Positions 54,477-63,459 of a stretch of DNA of 64,000 nt are shown here, piece after piece. Source of the DNA: Aestuariivita sp. (GTDB lineage Bacteria > Pseudomonadota > Alphaproteobacteria > Rhodobacterales > Rhodobacteraceae); contig NZ_JAAWWD010000038.1 in NCBI RefSeq assembly GCF_021404545.1, forward strand, positions 1 to 64,000, read 5' to 3'. The translations under genes were made by a program, and so were the position numbers. Positions within the stretch are counted from its first letter, which is position 1, and every line of letters starts with the position of its first letter. The notes below the pieces were generated by a model. It saw nothing but the letters and a program-made list of their open reading frames with translations, had not been told where the DNA came from and did not search any database.

Positions 54477-55679
54477 ATGTTCGGATTGAACAAGAAAGAC
54501 ACAACCCTTCTGATCATCGTGGCGGCCCTCTGCGCCTTTGCCCCGTTCCTGCTCAACCCCTTCCCCGAAGGCTCGGACATGGCGCAATTCAATGCCGGCT
54601 ATCCGGATCTGATGCAGCGGTTCGTGATCTTCGGGATTTTTGCCATCGGCTTTAACATCCTCTTTGGCCTGACCGGGTATCTTTCCTTCGGCCACGCCGC
54701 GTTTCTGGGCGTGGGCAGCTATGCCGCCGTGTGGATGTTCAAGCTTTTGAGCATGAACATCATCCCCGCGATTATCCTCGCGGTGGTCGTGTCCGGCCTT
54801 TTCGCCCTGCTTATCGGCTTTATCAGCCTGCGGCGGTCAGGCATCTATTTCTCCATCCTCACGCTGGCTTTTGCACAGATGTCCTTTGCGCTGGCCTATT
54901 CGGTGCTGACACCGATCACCGGTGGCGAGACCGGGCTGCAACTGGCCCTGGATGACCCGCGTATCCTAGGCATCAGCCAGACCGCCCAAGGCAACATCCC
55001 CGTACCGGGCCTTTTCGGAATGGAGATGCGCGACAGCTTTGAATGGGCCGTGGGATCGTGGCTCTTTACCTTTAACTTCGGCTATTACATCTGTGCCCTG
55101 ATCATGCTGATCAGCTTTTATGTCTCGATCCGTATCTTCCGCTCTCCGTTCGGGATGATGCTGCGCGCGATCAAATCGAACCAGCAACGGCTGAACTATA
55201 CCGGGCTGAATTCACGCCCCTATACGCTGGCGGCTTTCGTGATCTCGGGCATGTATGCCGGTCTGGCCGGTGGGCTGATGGCGTCGATGGACCCGCTGGC
55301 AGGCGCCGAGCGGATGTTCTGGACCGCAAGCGGCGAGGTCGTGCTGATGACAATCCTCGGCGGCGCAGGCACCTTGATCGGTCCGATCCTTGGGGCCGGC
55401 ATGATCAAATACATGGAGAATATCATCTCCAAAATCAACGAAACCATCCTGCATGAATGGTTCTACTGGATGCCGGACGGGATCGAGGACCTCCTCGTCG
55501 CGATGGTCTATCCCTTTATCGGAAAGGGCTGGCACCTGACGCTGGGCATCATCTTCATGCTGGTGGTGATCTTCCTGCCCGGTGGCCTGGTCGAAGGCGG
55601 ACAGCGCATCGCCAACCTCTTTCGCCGCCGCAAGGCCAAAAAGGACGACACCAAAGGCACAACCGAGCCTGCGGAATAA
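54477..55679 (+). CDS. livM: Liv-type ABC importer permease (LivM family)
   Basis: 400 residues with about ten membrane helices. Conserved are [21 protein letters not shown] and the coupling segment [20 protein letters not shown]. The C-terminal tail is highly charged ([16 protein letters not shown]). It starts 3 bp after LivH and ends 11 bp before the LivG-type ATPase. Confidence 0.93.
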   Translation: MFGLNKKDTTLLIIVAALCAFAPFLLNPFPEGSDMAQFNAGYPDLMQRFVIFGIFAIGFNILFGLTGYLSFGHAAFLGVGSYAAVWMFKLLSMNIIPAIILAVVVSGLFALLIGFISLRRSGIYFSILTLAFAQMSFALAYSVLTPITGGETGLQLALDDPRILGISQTAQGNIPVPGLFGMEMRDSFEWAVGSWLFTFNFGYYICALIMLISFYVSIRIFRSPFGMMLRAIKSNQQRLNYTGLNSRPYTLAAFVISGMYAGLAGGLMASMDPLAGAERMFWTASGEVVLMTILGGAGTLIGPILGAGMIKYMENIISKINETILHEWFYWMPDGIEDLLVAMVYPFIGKGWHLTLGIIFMLVVIFLPGGLVEGGQRIANLFRRRKAKKDDTKGTTEPAE

Positions 55680-55690
55680 GGAGAAACGAT

Positions 55691-56446
55691 ATGGGTATTC
55701 TCGAGGTCAAGAACGTCGGCAAGCGGTTTGGAGGTCTTCAAGCGTTGGGGGATGTGAACCTCAGCGTGGCCGAGAACTCGGTCCATGCGATCATCGGGCC
55801 GAACGGGGCGGGCAAGTCCACGCTGCTCAACTGCTTTGTGGGCAAGCTGATCCCCGATACCGGATCGGTGATGTTCGATGGGCAATCGGTACTGGGCCGC
55901 TCGCCGCATGAGATCAACCAGATGGGCATCAGCCGCGTCTTCCAAACACCTGAAATCTTCGCCGATCTCAGCGTGATGGAGAATATGATGATCCCCTGCT
56001 TTGCCAAGCGGGACGGGGCGTTTGAGATGAACGCGATCAGCTCGATCGGGTCGCAAAAGGACATCCTGGAGCGCGCGGAGCATATGCTGGAGGACATGAA
56101 CATGGCCGACAAACAGCATATGCATGCCGGATCGCTGTCGCGCGGCGACAAACGGCGGCTGGAGATCGGTATGTGCCTCAGCCAGGAGCCACGCCTGCTG
56201 CTGCTCGATGAGCCCACCGCCGGGATGGCGCGGGCCGATACCAACAACACCATCGACCTTCTCAAACAAATCAAGGACACCCGCGACATCACCATCGCGA
56301 TTATCGAACACGATATGCATGTGGTGTTTTCCCTGGCCGAGCGGATTACCGTTCTGGCCCAGGGCACGCCGCTGGTCGAAGACACGCCCGAGAACATCAA
56401 GGGCCATCCGAAGGTCCGCGAAGCTTATCTGGGTGAAAGTGCCTGA
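55691..56446 (+). CDS. livG: Liv-type ABC importer ATPase (LivG family)
   Basis: 251 residues. It carries Walker A GPNGAGKST, Walker B LLLLDEPTAGM and the switch His in IIEHDMHVVFSLA. The signature motif is LSRGDKRRLEIG instead of the canonical LSGGQ; the related LSHGDKRRLE form is seen in a subgroup of LivG and urea-type (UrtD) ATPases, so this is probably functional. AAGGAGAAA precedes the ATG. Confidence 0.92.
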   Translation: MGILEVKNVGKRFGGLQALGDVNLSVAENSVHAIIGPNGAGKSTLLNCFVGKLIPDTGSVMFDGQSVLGRSPHEINQMGISRVFQTPEIFADLSVMENMMIPCFAKRDGAFEMNAISSIGSQKDILERAEHMLEDMNMADKQHMHAGSLSRGDKRRLEIGMCLSQEPRLLLLDEPTAGMARADTNNTIDLLKQIKDTRDITIAIIEHDMHVVFSLAERITVLAQGTPLVEDTPENIKGHPKVREAYLGESA

Positions 56447-56447
56447 A

Positions 56448-56511
56448 CGGGTGGCGGGACAAGTCCCGCCCTACCCCATCGCCCGTAGGGCGGGACTTGT
56501 CCCGCCACCCG
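56448..56511. repeat. REP-like nested palindrome between livG and livF
   Basis: A perfect 26-bp inverted repeat (56448-56473 with 56486-56511) surrounds a 12-nt loop. Each arm is itself a palindrome, GGCGGGAC-AA-GTCCCGCC. The element fills almost the whole 84-bp spacer between livG and livF and begins 2 bp after the livG stop. Its form matches dispersed intergenic palindromes of the REP/BIME kind. Confidence 0.9.
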
Positions 56512-56530
56512 CCTGAAAAGGACGCATGAG

Positions 56531-57286
56531 ATGAACGTCAAACCCGATTTCTCCAAAAACGCCAATATGGCCTCGACCGCGCCGGCCTTTCTGTCGGTCT
56601 GGGACATGCACGCCTATTATGGCGAAAGCTATATCGTGCAGGGCATTAGTTTTAATGTCCATGAGGGCGAGATCCTTGCCCTTCTGGGCCGCAACGGGGC
56701 CGGCAAAACCTCGACCCTGCGGTCCATTGCGCGGCTGGGCGATCCGCAGGTCACCCACGGAGAGATCTGGCTCGACCATCAACCGCTGCACAAGATGTCG
56801 AGCCACGAGGCCGCCTCCGTGGGCCTCGGTTTGGTAGTTGAGGATCGCCGCATCATCCAGGGGCTCACGGTCGAGGAGAACCTCAAACTCGCCCAGATCG
56901 CGCCGCCCGTCGGCTGGTCGCTTGAGCGGATCTATGACCTCTTCCCCCGCCTGGGCGAGCGCAAGAGCCAGGAGGGCACGACGCTTTCGGGCGGCGAGCA
57001 GCAGATGCTGTCGATCGCCCGCGCGCTTGCGCGGGATCTCAAGGTCTTGCTGCTGGACGAGCCGTATGAGGGCTTGGCGCCGGTGATCGTGGACGAGATC
57101 GAAAAGACCCTCATCCACATCAAGGAACAGGGCATGACCACCGTCATCGTGGAGCAAAACGCCGTGCGCGCGCTGGAACTGGCCGACCGCGCGGTGATCC
57201 TTGACACTGGCGGGATCGTGTTCGACGGGACCGCAGCGGAAGTGCTGGAAAACGCCGAGCTGCGCGCGGAGTATCTGGCGATCTGA
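56531..57286 (+). CDS. livF: Liv-type ABC importer ATPase (LivF family)
   Basis: 251 residues. It has Walker A GRNGAGKTS, the RRIIQGLTVEENL Q-loop region, signature LSGGEQQML, Walker B LLLDEPYEGLAP and switch His replaced by Gln in VIVEQNAVRALEL, as is usual for LivF. ATG 56531 starts 85 bp after livG. It completes the transporter. Confidence 0.92.
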   Translation: MNVKPDFSKNANMASTAPAFLSVWDMHAYYGESYIVQGISFNVHEGEILALLGRNGAGKTSTLRSIARLGDPQVTHGEIWLDHQPLHKMSSHEAASVGLGLVVEDRRIIQGLTVEENLKLAQIAPPVGWSLERIYDLFPRLGERKSQEGTTLSGGEQQMLSIARALARDLKVLLLDEPYEGLAPVIVDEIEKTLIHIKEQGMTTVIVEQNAVRALELADRAVILDTGGIVFDGTAAEVLENAELRAEYLAI

Positions 57287-57420
57287 CGGCTGCTGCGGGT
57301 CGGTTGCGTTGGGCGACGCGCCGCGCAACCCGGCCCGCAGAGCGAAGAGACCGCTTGCCTATCGCGCGGTCAGGCGGGAAGCTGTGCCAAAGCACCGATC
57401 ATGAAAGCCCGCTCTGCGAG

Positions 57421-58665
57421 ATGACAACCGATACCCTCAGACAGGTCTGGCTTCAGGATGCGCGGGCGGCGGATTTGGCGTCCTGGCTGATAGATGCGGC
57501 CATTGTCGGTCAACCCCAGCTGGCCATCCTCGAGGCCTATTGCGAAAAGCTCGTCGAGATGGGCGTCCCGCTGATGCGCGTGCACGTGACACAGACCGCG
57601 CTTCATCCTGTTTACGGCGGCGTCGGCTTTGACTGGCACCAAACCCAGGCCCCGGTGCGCCACGAATATGCCCACACTGAAGAGGCGCCGGAAAACTGGC
57701 TTGTCAGCCCTTTCTTTCACATGATGTCAAACGGACTCTCGGTCTATCGCGAGCGGATCGGCGACGCGACCGCGCCCAGCCGGTTTCCCGTGCTCAATGA
57801 GATGCGCGCTTTGGGCGCCACGGACTATCTTGCGCTTGCCCGGCTTTTCGACGATTCGGAGGACGGCGAGCCCGTGGGCCTCGACGACCGTCGCGAGGGC
57901 GCGATTGTCTCGTGGATGTCACAGGCCGCCGACGGCTTTTCCGAGGCCGATATCCTGCTCATTCGTGCCACCTTTCCGTCGCTGTGCCTGACCTTGAAAT
58001 CTGGCACACACCAACAAACCGCAGAGGATTTGCTGGGGATCTATCTGGGGCGTGACGCGGGGCGGCGCGTGCTGTCAGGGGAGATCCAGCGCGGCTCCTC
58101 GCGGTGGATCGACGCGGTCATCTGCTATTTCGACCTTGAAGGGTTTACCAGCATGTCACGCCGGATCGAAGGTGAGGCGCTGATCGCGATGCTGAATGAC
58201 TATTTCGGGCTTGTTGTGACCCGCATCGAAGAGCATGGCGGCAATGTCCTGAAATTCATGGGCGACGGGCTGCTGGCGATCTTTGATCGCGAACTGCTGT
58301 CGGACGCATCGGACCGCGCTTTGCGGATGGCCACTGCCCTGGATGATAAGATGGCCGGGCACAGCAGCGCCCGCTCGGCCAAGGGGCTGCCCATATTGGG
58401 CTATACGATGGCCTTGCATGCAGGCCGTGTGCTTTACGGTAATATCGGCGCGGATGAACGGCTCGACTTTACTGTCATCGGCCCTGAGGTGAACCTGGCC
58501 GCCCGTCTCGCCGACATGCATCGCCCGCTGGGACAGCATGTGATCGTGTCCGAAACGCTGGCCCACGACGTCAAGGACCCACCGGTCGATCTGGTCTCTC
58601 TGGGGCGCTATATGCTGCGTGGCGTGGATCAGCCCCAAGAGCTGTTTACGATCTACAAGGGCTGA
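57421..58665 (+). CDS. Class III adenylate/guanylate cyclase
   Basis: 414 residues from ATG 57421; the frame is open to 57304, but the upstream part is arginine-rich and unsupported. The C-terminal cyclase domain (about 225-414) shows the metal Asp in AVICYFDLEGFTSMSRR, the second Asp in FMGDGLLAIF and the transition-state Asn/Arg in VIGPEVNLAARL. The N-terminal ~200 residues match an uncharacterised sensor region found ahead of soluble cyclases (ALHPVYGGVGFDWHQ, MRALGATDYLALARLF). No membrane segment. It lies 134 bp after livF in the same direction, so it may be co-expressed with the transporter. Confidence 0.88.
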   Translation: MTTDTLRQVWLQDARAADLASWLIDAAIVGQPQLAILEAYCEKLVEMGVPLMRVHVTQTALHPVYGGVGFDWHQTQAPVRHEYAHTEEAPENWLVSPFFHMMSNGLSVYRERIGDATAPSRFPVLNEMRALGATDYLALARLFDDSEDGEPVGLDDRREGAIVSWMSQAADGFSEADILLIRATFPSLCLTLKSGTHQQTAEDLLGIYLGRDAGRRVLSGEIQRGSSRWIDAVICYFDLEGFTSMSRRIEGEALIAMLNDYFGLVVTRIEEHGGNVLKFMGDGLLAIFDRELLSDASDRALRMATALDDKMAGHSSARSAKGLPILGYTMALHAGRVLYGNIGADERLDFTVIGPEVNLAARLADMHRPLGQHVIVSETLAHDVKDPPVDLVSLGRYMLRGVDQPQELFTIYKG

Positions 58666-58706
58666 ACCCAAACCTCGCTGGCGGGCCGGAGGCAGCTTTT
58701 GGGGCC

Positions 58707-59510
58707 TTACTGCGCGGTCCACCCGCCATCCACGGGAATCGCGGTGCCCGTCACGTTATGGGCAATTGGCGCACAGAGCCACAGCGCAAGCGCCCCGATC
58801 TCCGCCGGTTCCGACAGCCGACGGCTGGGTTGTTTCTCCGACAGAAGATCGGCAATGCCCGCCTCCAGATTGCCGCCAAAGGCCGCAGCGCGGGCGTCGA
58901 TCTGCGGCTGGATAATGGCCGTTTCGGTCCAGCCCGGGCAGATGCAGTTCACCGTCACACCGCCCAGATCGCGCTTTCCCAAAGCCGCATATTCCAATGC
59001 GGCCACCCGGCTGAGACCCACCAGACCGAATTTCGCCGCCACATAGGGCGCCTTGTCCTTTGAGGCAACGAGTCCATGCACCGAGGCGATGTTGATCACC
59101 CGTCCATATCCCCTCTCGGCCATCCCGGGCAGAGCGCCTTGCATTGTGTGAAAGGCGGCCGACAGGTTGACGGCAAGGATGGCGTCCCAGGTCTCGCCCG
59201 GCATCTCGGCCAGCGGAGCGGTGTGCTGGATCCCGGCGTTGTTGACCAGGATATCCGGCCCGCCCCAGGCCGCGACCGCCGCCATCAGCTCAGCAATCCG
59301 GTCGGCATTACGCAGATCCCCCGCAAAGAACTCGGCCTGCGGCGCGCCCTTGGATTTCAGATGGGCGCAGACCTCCTCGATCTGCGCATCGCCCGCGATC
59401 CCATGCACCGCGATCCGCGCCCCGGCCTCGGCCAGCGCTTCGGCAATGGCCAGGCCGATGCCTTTCACCGATCCGGTCACCAGCGCGGTCTTTCCCGATA
59501 GATCCGTCAT
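58707..59510 (-). CDS. Short-chain dehydrogenase, 3-hydroxybutyrate dehydrogenase type
   Basis: 267 residues of a classical SDR. It contains cofactor motif TGSVKGIGLAIA, NNAG in ILVNNAGIQHT, the catalytic Ser in INIASVHGLV and YxxxK as YVAAKFGLVG. The segment CPGWTETAIIQPQIDARA and overall length match bacterial BdhA enzymes that oxidise D-3-hydroxybutyrate to acetoacetate. ATG 59510 overlaps the ligase stop, making this the last gene of a three-gene operon. Confidence 0.88.
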   Translation of the reverse strand: MTDLSGKTALVTGSVKGIGLAIAEALAEAGARIAVHGIAGDAQIEEVCAHLKSKGAPQAEFFAGDLRNADRIAELMAAVAAWGGPDILVNNAGIQHTAPLAEMPGETWDAILAVNLSAAFHTMQGALPGMAERGYGRVINIASVHGLVASKDKAPYVAAKFGLVGLSRVAALEYAALGKRDLGGVTVNCICPGWTETAIIQPQIDARAAAFGGNLEAGIADLLSEKQPSRRLSEPAEIGALALWLCAPIAHNVTGTAIPVDGGWTAQ

Positions 59511-61021
59511 GTTTTCTCCTCCAGCCGTTTGCGCAGGTCCGTCTTGAGCACCTTGCCGTAATTGTTCTTTGGCAGCTCAGCGATCTTGATGTAGTCCTTG
59601 GGCCGCTTGAAGCGCGCGATATGGTCGATGCACAGCCGGTCCAGATCGCGCGGATCGGCATCGCCCACGACAAAGGCGACAACCTCTTCTCCCCATTCGG
59701 GGTGCGGACGGCCCACGACAGAGACTTCGCGCACCTGATCGTGGGTCAGCAGAACCTCCTCAACCTCACGCGGATAAACGTTGGAGCCACCGGTGATGAT
59801 CATGTCCTTGGAGCGATCCTGCATGGTCAGATAGCCATCCGCGTCGAGAAACCCCATATCGCCCGTCATCAGCCAGCCAGCGACAAGGGTTTTGGCCGTG
59901 GCTTTCGGGTCTTGCCAATAGCCCGGCATCACGGTGTCGCCGCGCACCATGATCTCGCCATGCGTGCCCGCAGGCAAAGGGATCCCTTCGGCGTTGCCAA
60001 TCGCCACCTCCACCGCCGATTGCGCGCGGCCCACGCTGCCCAGACGCGCACGCCAGCGCGGGTGTGTGCGGTCGGCCACGTCGTGACGGCTGAGCGCGGT
60101 GATCCCCATGGGGCATTCGCCCTGGCCATAGATCTGGACAAAAACGGGGCCGAAACGGTCCACCGCTTCGATGATATCGGCGGCGTACATCGGACCACCC
60201 CCATAAACGACGGTGCGCAACCCCTCCCCTGTCTCGCCCGCGGCCTTGGCCGCCTGGGTCATCCGTTTGACCATGGTGGGGGCGGCGAACATCTGAACCG
60301 AACCGAAATGGCGGGCCAGATCGAAGATCTCTGCGGGCTCGAACCCGCCCGAGGGCGGGCAGACATGGCGCGCGCCTTTGAGGACGTGCGCCATGTTATA
60401 GATGCCCGCGCCATGGCTCATCGGCGCGGCATATAGAGTGGCGTCCCCGGACCGCACGGTGTCGCAATCGGTCTCATAGCACAGGCTCATGGCAATCATC
60501 ATACGGTGAGTGATAATCACCCCCTTGGGCCGCCCGGTGGTCCCGGACGTATAAAAGAGCCAACACAGATCATCGGACGCCCGCCGCGCCACGCGTGTCA
60601 TGGGGGGCGCGTTCTGAGCGAAAATCCGGGACCAGTCCGGGCCCGTGATATCGACAGCCCTGCCAGGCGCCTGAGCCTCCGAGAGCGCCTCGGTGAGGCC
60701 AGGTGAGGTGAAACTGAGCGTGCTACCCGAGTCTTGGAGAATGAACGCCGCTTCACGGCCATGCAGCTTGGCATTGATCGGCACCACCGCGCCGCCTGCA
60801 TACCAGATACCATATTGTGCGATCAGGTATTCCGGGCAGTTCTTCATGAAAATCGCCACACGGTCGCCCGGCACTATGCCTTGCGCCGCCAGCCAGCCCG
60901 CGACTTGCAGGGCACGATCATGAAACGCACGATAATCCGCCACCCTCTGGCGCCCGAGATAAAGCGCGGGGCGATCCGGGCTCAGTGTCGCCCGCCGCTC
61001 CAGCCATTGGCCGATATTCAT
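59507..61021 (-). CDS. Acyl-CoA synthetase (AMP-forming)
   Basis: 504 residues. P-loop-like LFYTSGTTGRPKGVIITHR, the VYGGGPMYAADI region, GWLMTGDMGFLDADGYL and the C-terminal lysine in NNYGKVLKTDLRK are the ANL-family motifs. It activates a carboxylic acid to its CoA ester. It starts at ATG 61021, overlapping the thiolase stop; the longer frame to 61327 lies inside the thiolase gene. The substrate may be the acid imported by the nearby ABC system. Confidence 0.92.
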   Translation of the reverse strand: MNIGQWLERRATLSPDRPALYLGRQRVADYRAFHDRALQVAGWLAAQGIVPGDRVAIFMKNCPEYLIAQYGIWYAGGAVVPINAKLHGREAAFILQDSGSTLSFTSPGLTEALSEAQAPGRAVDITGPDWSRIFAQNAPPMTRVARRASDDLCWLFYTSGTTGRPKGVIITHRMMIAMSLCYETDCDTVRSGDATLYAAPMSHGAGIYNMAHVLKGARHVCPPSGGFEPAEIFDLARHFGSVQMFAAPTMVKRMTQAAKAAGETGEGLRTVVYGGGPMYAADIIEAVDRFGPVFVQIYGQGECPMGITALSRHDVADRTHPRWRARLGSVGRAQSAVEVAIGNAEGIPLPAGTHGEIMVRGDTVMPGYWQDPKATAKTLVAGWLMTGDMGFLDADGYLTMQDRSKDMIITGGSNVYPREVEEVLLTHDQVREVSVVGRPHPEWGEEVVAFVVGDADPRDLDRLCIDHIARFKRPKDYIKIAELPKNNYGKVLKTDLRKRLEEKT

Positions 61022-62175
61022 TTCGCGGCCTCGAGCACGCTGGCATAGCTTGCCACGCCCGATCCGCCCATATTGAAAACCAATCCGGTCTCGGCACCGG
61101 GATGCTGCATACCGTCCGCCTGGCCCAGCACCTGCCGCGCGATCAGCGTGTGCATCGACACGCCGGTGGCGCCCACCGGATGCCCCTTGGCCTTGAGCCC
61201 GCCCGAGAGGTTCACCGGCAACCGCCCACCTGCGTGCACGACCCCGCCTTGCAGCACATCCGCACCATGACCATGGGCAGCCAGGCCCATCGCCTCGTAA
61301 ATCAAGAGTTCCGCGATAGTGAAACAATCATGTACCTCGGCCACGTCGATATCGTTGACCGTGACGTCCGCGCGTTCATAGGCCTGATGAATGGCGCGGC
61401 GCGGCCCCTCAAAGGCCAAGAGGTCCCGCTGCGACATCGGCAACAGGTCGCTGACCTGCGCCACACCCCGCATCCGCACGGCGCGCGGCGCGTCACCCAG
61501 CAACGCCTCACCCACCAGAACCAGCGCCGCCGCCCCGTCGGAGACCAAGGAGCAGTCGGTTACTTTCAACGGCGGCGCCACTATCGGGTTTTTGTCCGAC
61601 ACGGCCGCGCAATAGGCCTCGTCCAGGGGTTTTTGCATCTGGGCCAGCGGGTTGCGGACCGAGTTGCCGTGGTTCTTGGCGGCAACCCTGGCCAGGGCTT
61701 GGGTATGATCACCGTATCTGTCGAAATAGGCCTGGGCGAACTGCGCGAACACCGCCGGAAAGCTCAGCCCTGCTTCCTCTTTCTGATAGGACGCATGCCC
61801 CAGGCAGGTCGCGACCTCCCGCGTCGGCAAGTGGGTCATCTTCTCGGCTCCGATCACCAGCGCCGCGCGCACCTCGCCTGACAAAATCGCCTGGCGCGCG
61901 GCAAAGATCGCCGCCGCACCGGACGCGCAGGCGTTCTCGACCCGTGTTGCAGGCTTAAATCGCAGCCCCCGGTCGATGCCCATGGCGAGCGAGGACGGGA
62001 ACCCGTCGCCGACCATGCCGCCATTGAAATGTCCCAGCCAGATCCCGTCGATCACATCCGCGCCCAGCCCGGAATGCCCAAGCGCCTCGCGCCCGGCTTC
62101 GACAATCAGATCCTCAAGGCTCTGATCCGTCAGCTTGCCGAATTTAGTGTGGCCCCAACCGGTGATATAGACCAT
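61018..62175 (-). CDS. Thiolase-family acyl-CoA acetyltransferase
   Basis: 385 residues. The nucleophilic Cys is in ENACASGAAAIFAA, the His in EVHDCFTIAELL and the C-terminal GGLKAKGHPVGATG; the last segment normally carries the second catalytic residues in the SCP-x/thiolase-like subgroup, and the final GVASYASVLE lacks the canonical CxG. This is the pattern of SCP2-type thiolases, so cleavage of branched or unusual 3-ketoacyl-CoA is possible. First gene of the operon thiolase - ligase - dehydrogenase. Confidence 0.88.
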   Translation of the reverse strand: MVYITGWGHTKFGKLTDQSLEDLIVEAGREALGHSGLGADVIDGIWLGHFNGGMVGDGFPSSLAMGIDRGLRFKPATRVENACASGAAAIFAARQAILSGEVRAALVIGAEKMTHLPTREVATCLGHASYQKEEAGLSFPAVFAQFAQAYFDRYGDHTQALARVAAKNHGNSVRNPLAQMQKPLDEAYCAAVSDKNPIVAPPLKVTDCSLVSDGAAALVLVGEALLGDAPRAVRMRGVAQVSDLLPMSQRDLLAFEGPRRAIHQAYERADVTVNDIDVAEVHDCFTIAELLIYEAMGLAAHGHGADVLQGGVVHAGGRLPVNLSGGLKAKGHPVGATGVSMHTLIARQVLGQADGMQHPGAETGLVFNMGGSGVASYASVLEAAK

Positions 62176-62261
62176 GTCTCCGCTCCCTCATTGCCGAGCC
62201 CAATAGAGCACCATCCCGCCACCCTCTTCAATTCCGTAGAAATACCCGGCAGGGTGGACCC

Positions 62262-62798
62262 ATGTCCGATCCCGGTTTTGAACATGCGCCCCTTGGTCTG
62301 GCGGAACTGGAAAACCGCATCATCATGCGGTGCAACGCGCGGTTCGCGGCGATATTCGGCGCCACCGCGCAGAGCTTTGCGCATCAGCCCATCGCGGAGC
62401 TTTATCCCAGCCACGAGGAGTATGAGCGCGTCGGCGCGCGCGGGCTTGCCATGATGCAAGACAGTGGCCGCTATACCGACGAGCGGATCATGCGGCGCAG
62501 GGACGGAGGGCTGTTCTGGTGCCGTGTCCGGGGGCAGTCGCTGACCCCTGACGATCCGCTCCGTCATGGGATCTGGTCGTTTTCCGATATCTCCGAGGAC
62601 CGCCCCGTGGTGCAGCTGACCGCGCGCGAACGCGACGTGGCCCTGCTGACCGCGCGCGGTCTTTCGGCCAAGGAAATCGGTCGGGCGCTGAACCTGAGCC
62701 ACCGCACGATCGAGGCGCATCGCGCACGCCTTCTGGACAAGTTCGGCGCCCGAAAACTGGCCGAACTGGTCGCGAAACTCTCAGGCATGCCGATCTGA
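62262..62798 (+). CDS. PAS-LuxR transcriptional regulator
   Basis: 178 residues. A single PAS domain (about 10-115; FGATAQSFAHQPIAELYPSH, RRRDGGLFWCRVRGQ) precedes a LuxR-type helix-turn-helix (LTARERDVALLTARGLSAKE, LNLSHRTIEAHRARLLDKFG). It is divergent from the thiolase operon, 86 bp away, and so is a candidate regulator of it. The PAS ligand is unknown. Confidence 0.88.
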   Translation: MSDPGFEHAPLGLAELENRIIMRCNARFAAIFGATAQSFAHQPIAELYPSHEEYERVGARGLAMMQDSGRYTDERIMRRRDGGLFWCRVRGQSLTPDDPLRHGIWSFSDISEDRPVVQLTARERDVALLTARGLSAKEIGRALNLSHRTIEAHRARLLDKFGARKLAELVAKLSGMPI

Positions 62799-62961
62799 GG
62801 GGGAATTGGCGCGCGCTTTCCCTCTGGTCATTTGCGGCAAAAACCCCCATCTAGATCACACAAAACGGAACGCTTTTCCTGGAAATGCGCATACCCTATA
62901 ACCCACAGGATGAACGCCCGCACACAGATGGGCGCAAGACAGGAACCGGTCGAGGACACCC

Positions 62962-63450
62962 ATGGCAAACAAATCGCATGACGCGGATGTGGCATTCATC
63001 AAGGCTCTGGCCGAGCTGTTGCATGATAACGACCTGACCGAATTGCAGGTCAAACGCGACTATGACGAAAACGACAGCCTGAATGTCCGCGTCAGCCGGG
63101 TCGGCCCGGCCGTATCGGTTCAGGCGCCCGTTGCGCCGCCCATCGCGGCAGACCCCGCACCGGCGCCAGCCGCGGCCCCCAGCGCTCCGCCCGTGGCCGA
63201 GGATCCCGCCAGCCACCCCGGTGCCGTGACCTCGCCCATGGTGGGCACCGTCTATATGCAGGCCGAGCCGGGCGCGCCCGCGTTCATCAGCGTCGGCGCC
63301 AGCATCAGCGAAGGCGACACGCTGCTGATCGTCGAGGCGATGAAAACCATGAACCATATCCCCGCCCCCAACTCGGGCACGATCAAACGGATCATGGTCG
63401 AAGACGGGGCCGCGGTGGAATACGGCACACCGCTGGTCATCATCGAGTAA
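62962..63450 (+). CDS. accB: Acetyl-CoA carboxylase biotin carboxyl carrier protein
   Basis: 162 residues. N-terminal helical part (DVAFIKALAELLHDNDLTEL), a flexible Ala/Pro linker (about 57-85) and a biotinyl domain with EAMKTMNHIPAP, whose lysine is biotinylated. The thumb typical of AccB is present. It delivers carboxylated biotin in fatty-acid synthesis. It lies 9 bp upstream of accC. Confidence 0.95.
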   Translation: MANKSHDADVAFIKALAELLHDNDLTELQVKRDYDENDSLNVRVSRVGPAVSVQAPVAPPIAADPAPAPAAAPSAPPVAEDPASHPGAVTSPMVGTVYMQAEPGAPAFISVGASISEGDTLLIVEAMKTMNHIPAPNSGTIKRIMVEDGAAVEYGTPLVIIE

Positions 63451-63459
63451 GGCCCCCTG

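Noticed and set aside
53241-54695. 484-codon minus-strand frame opposite the Liv permeases
   Set aside because: It is His/Asp/Gln-rich shadow content opposite membrane helices of livH/livM.
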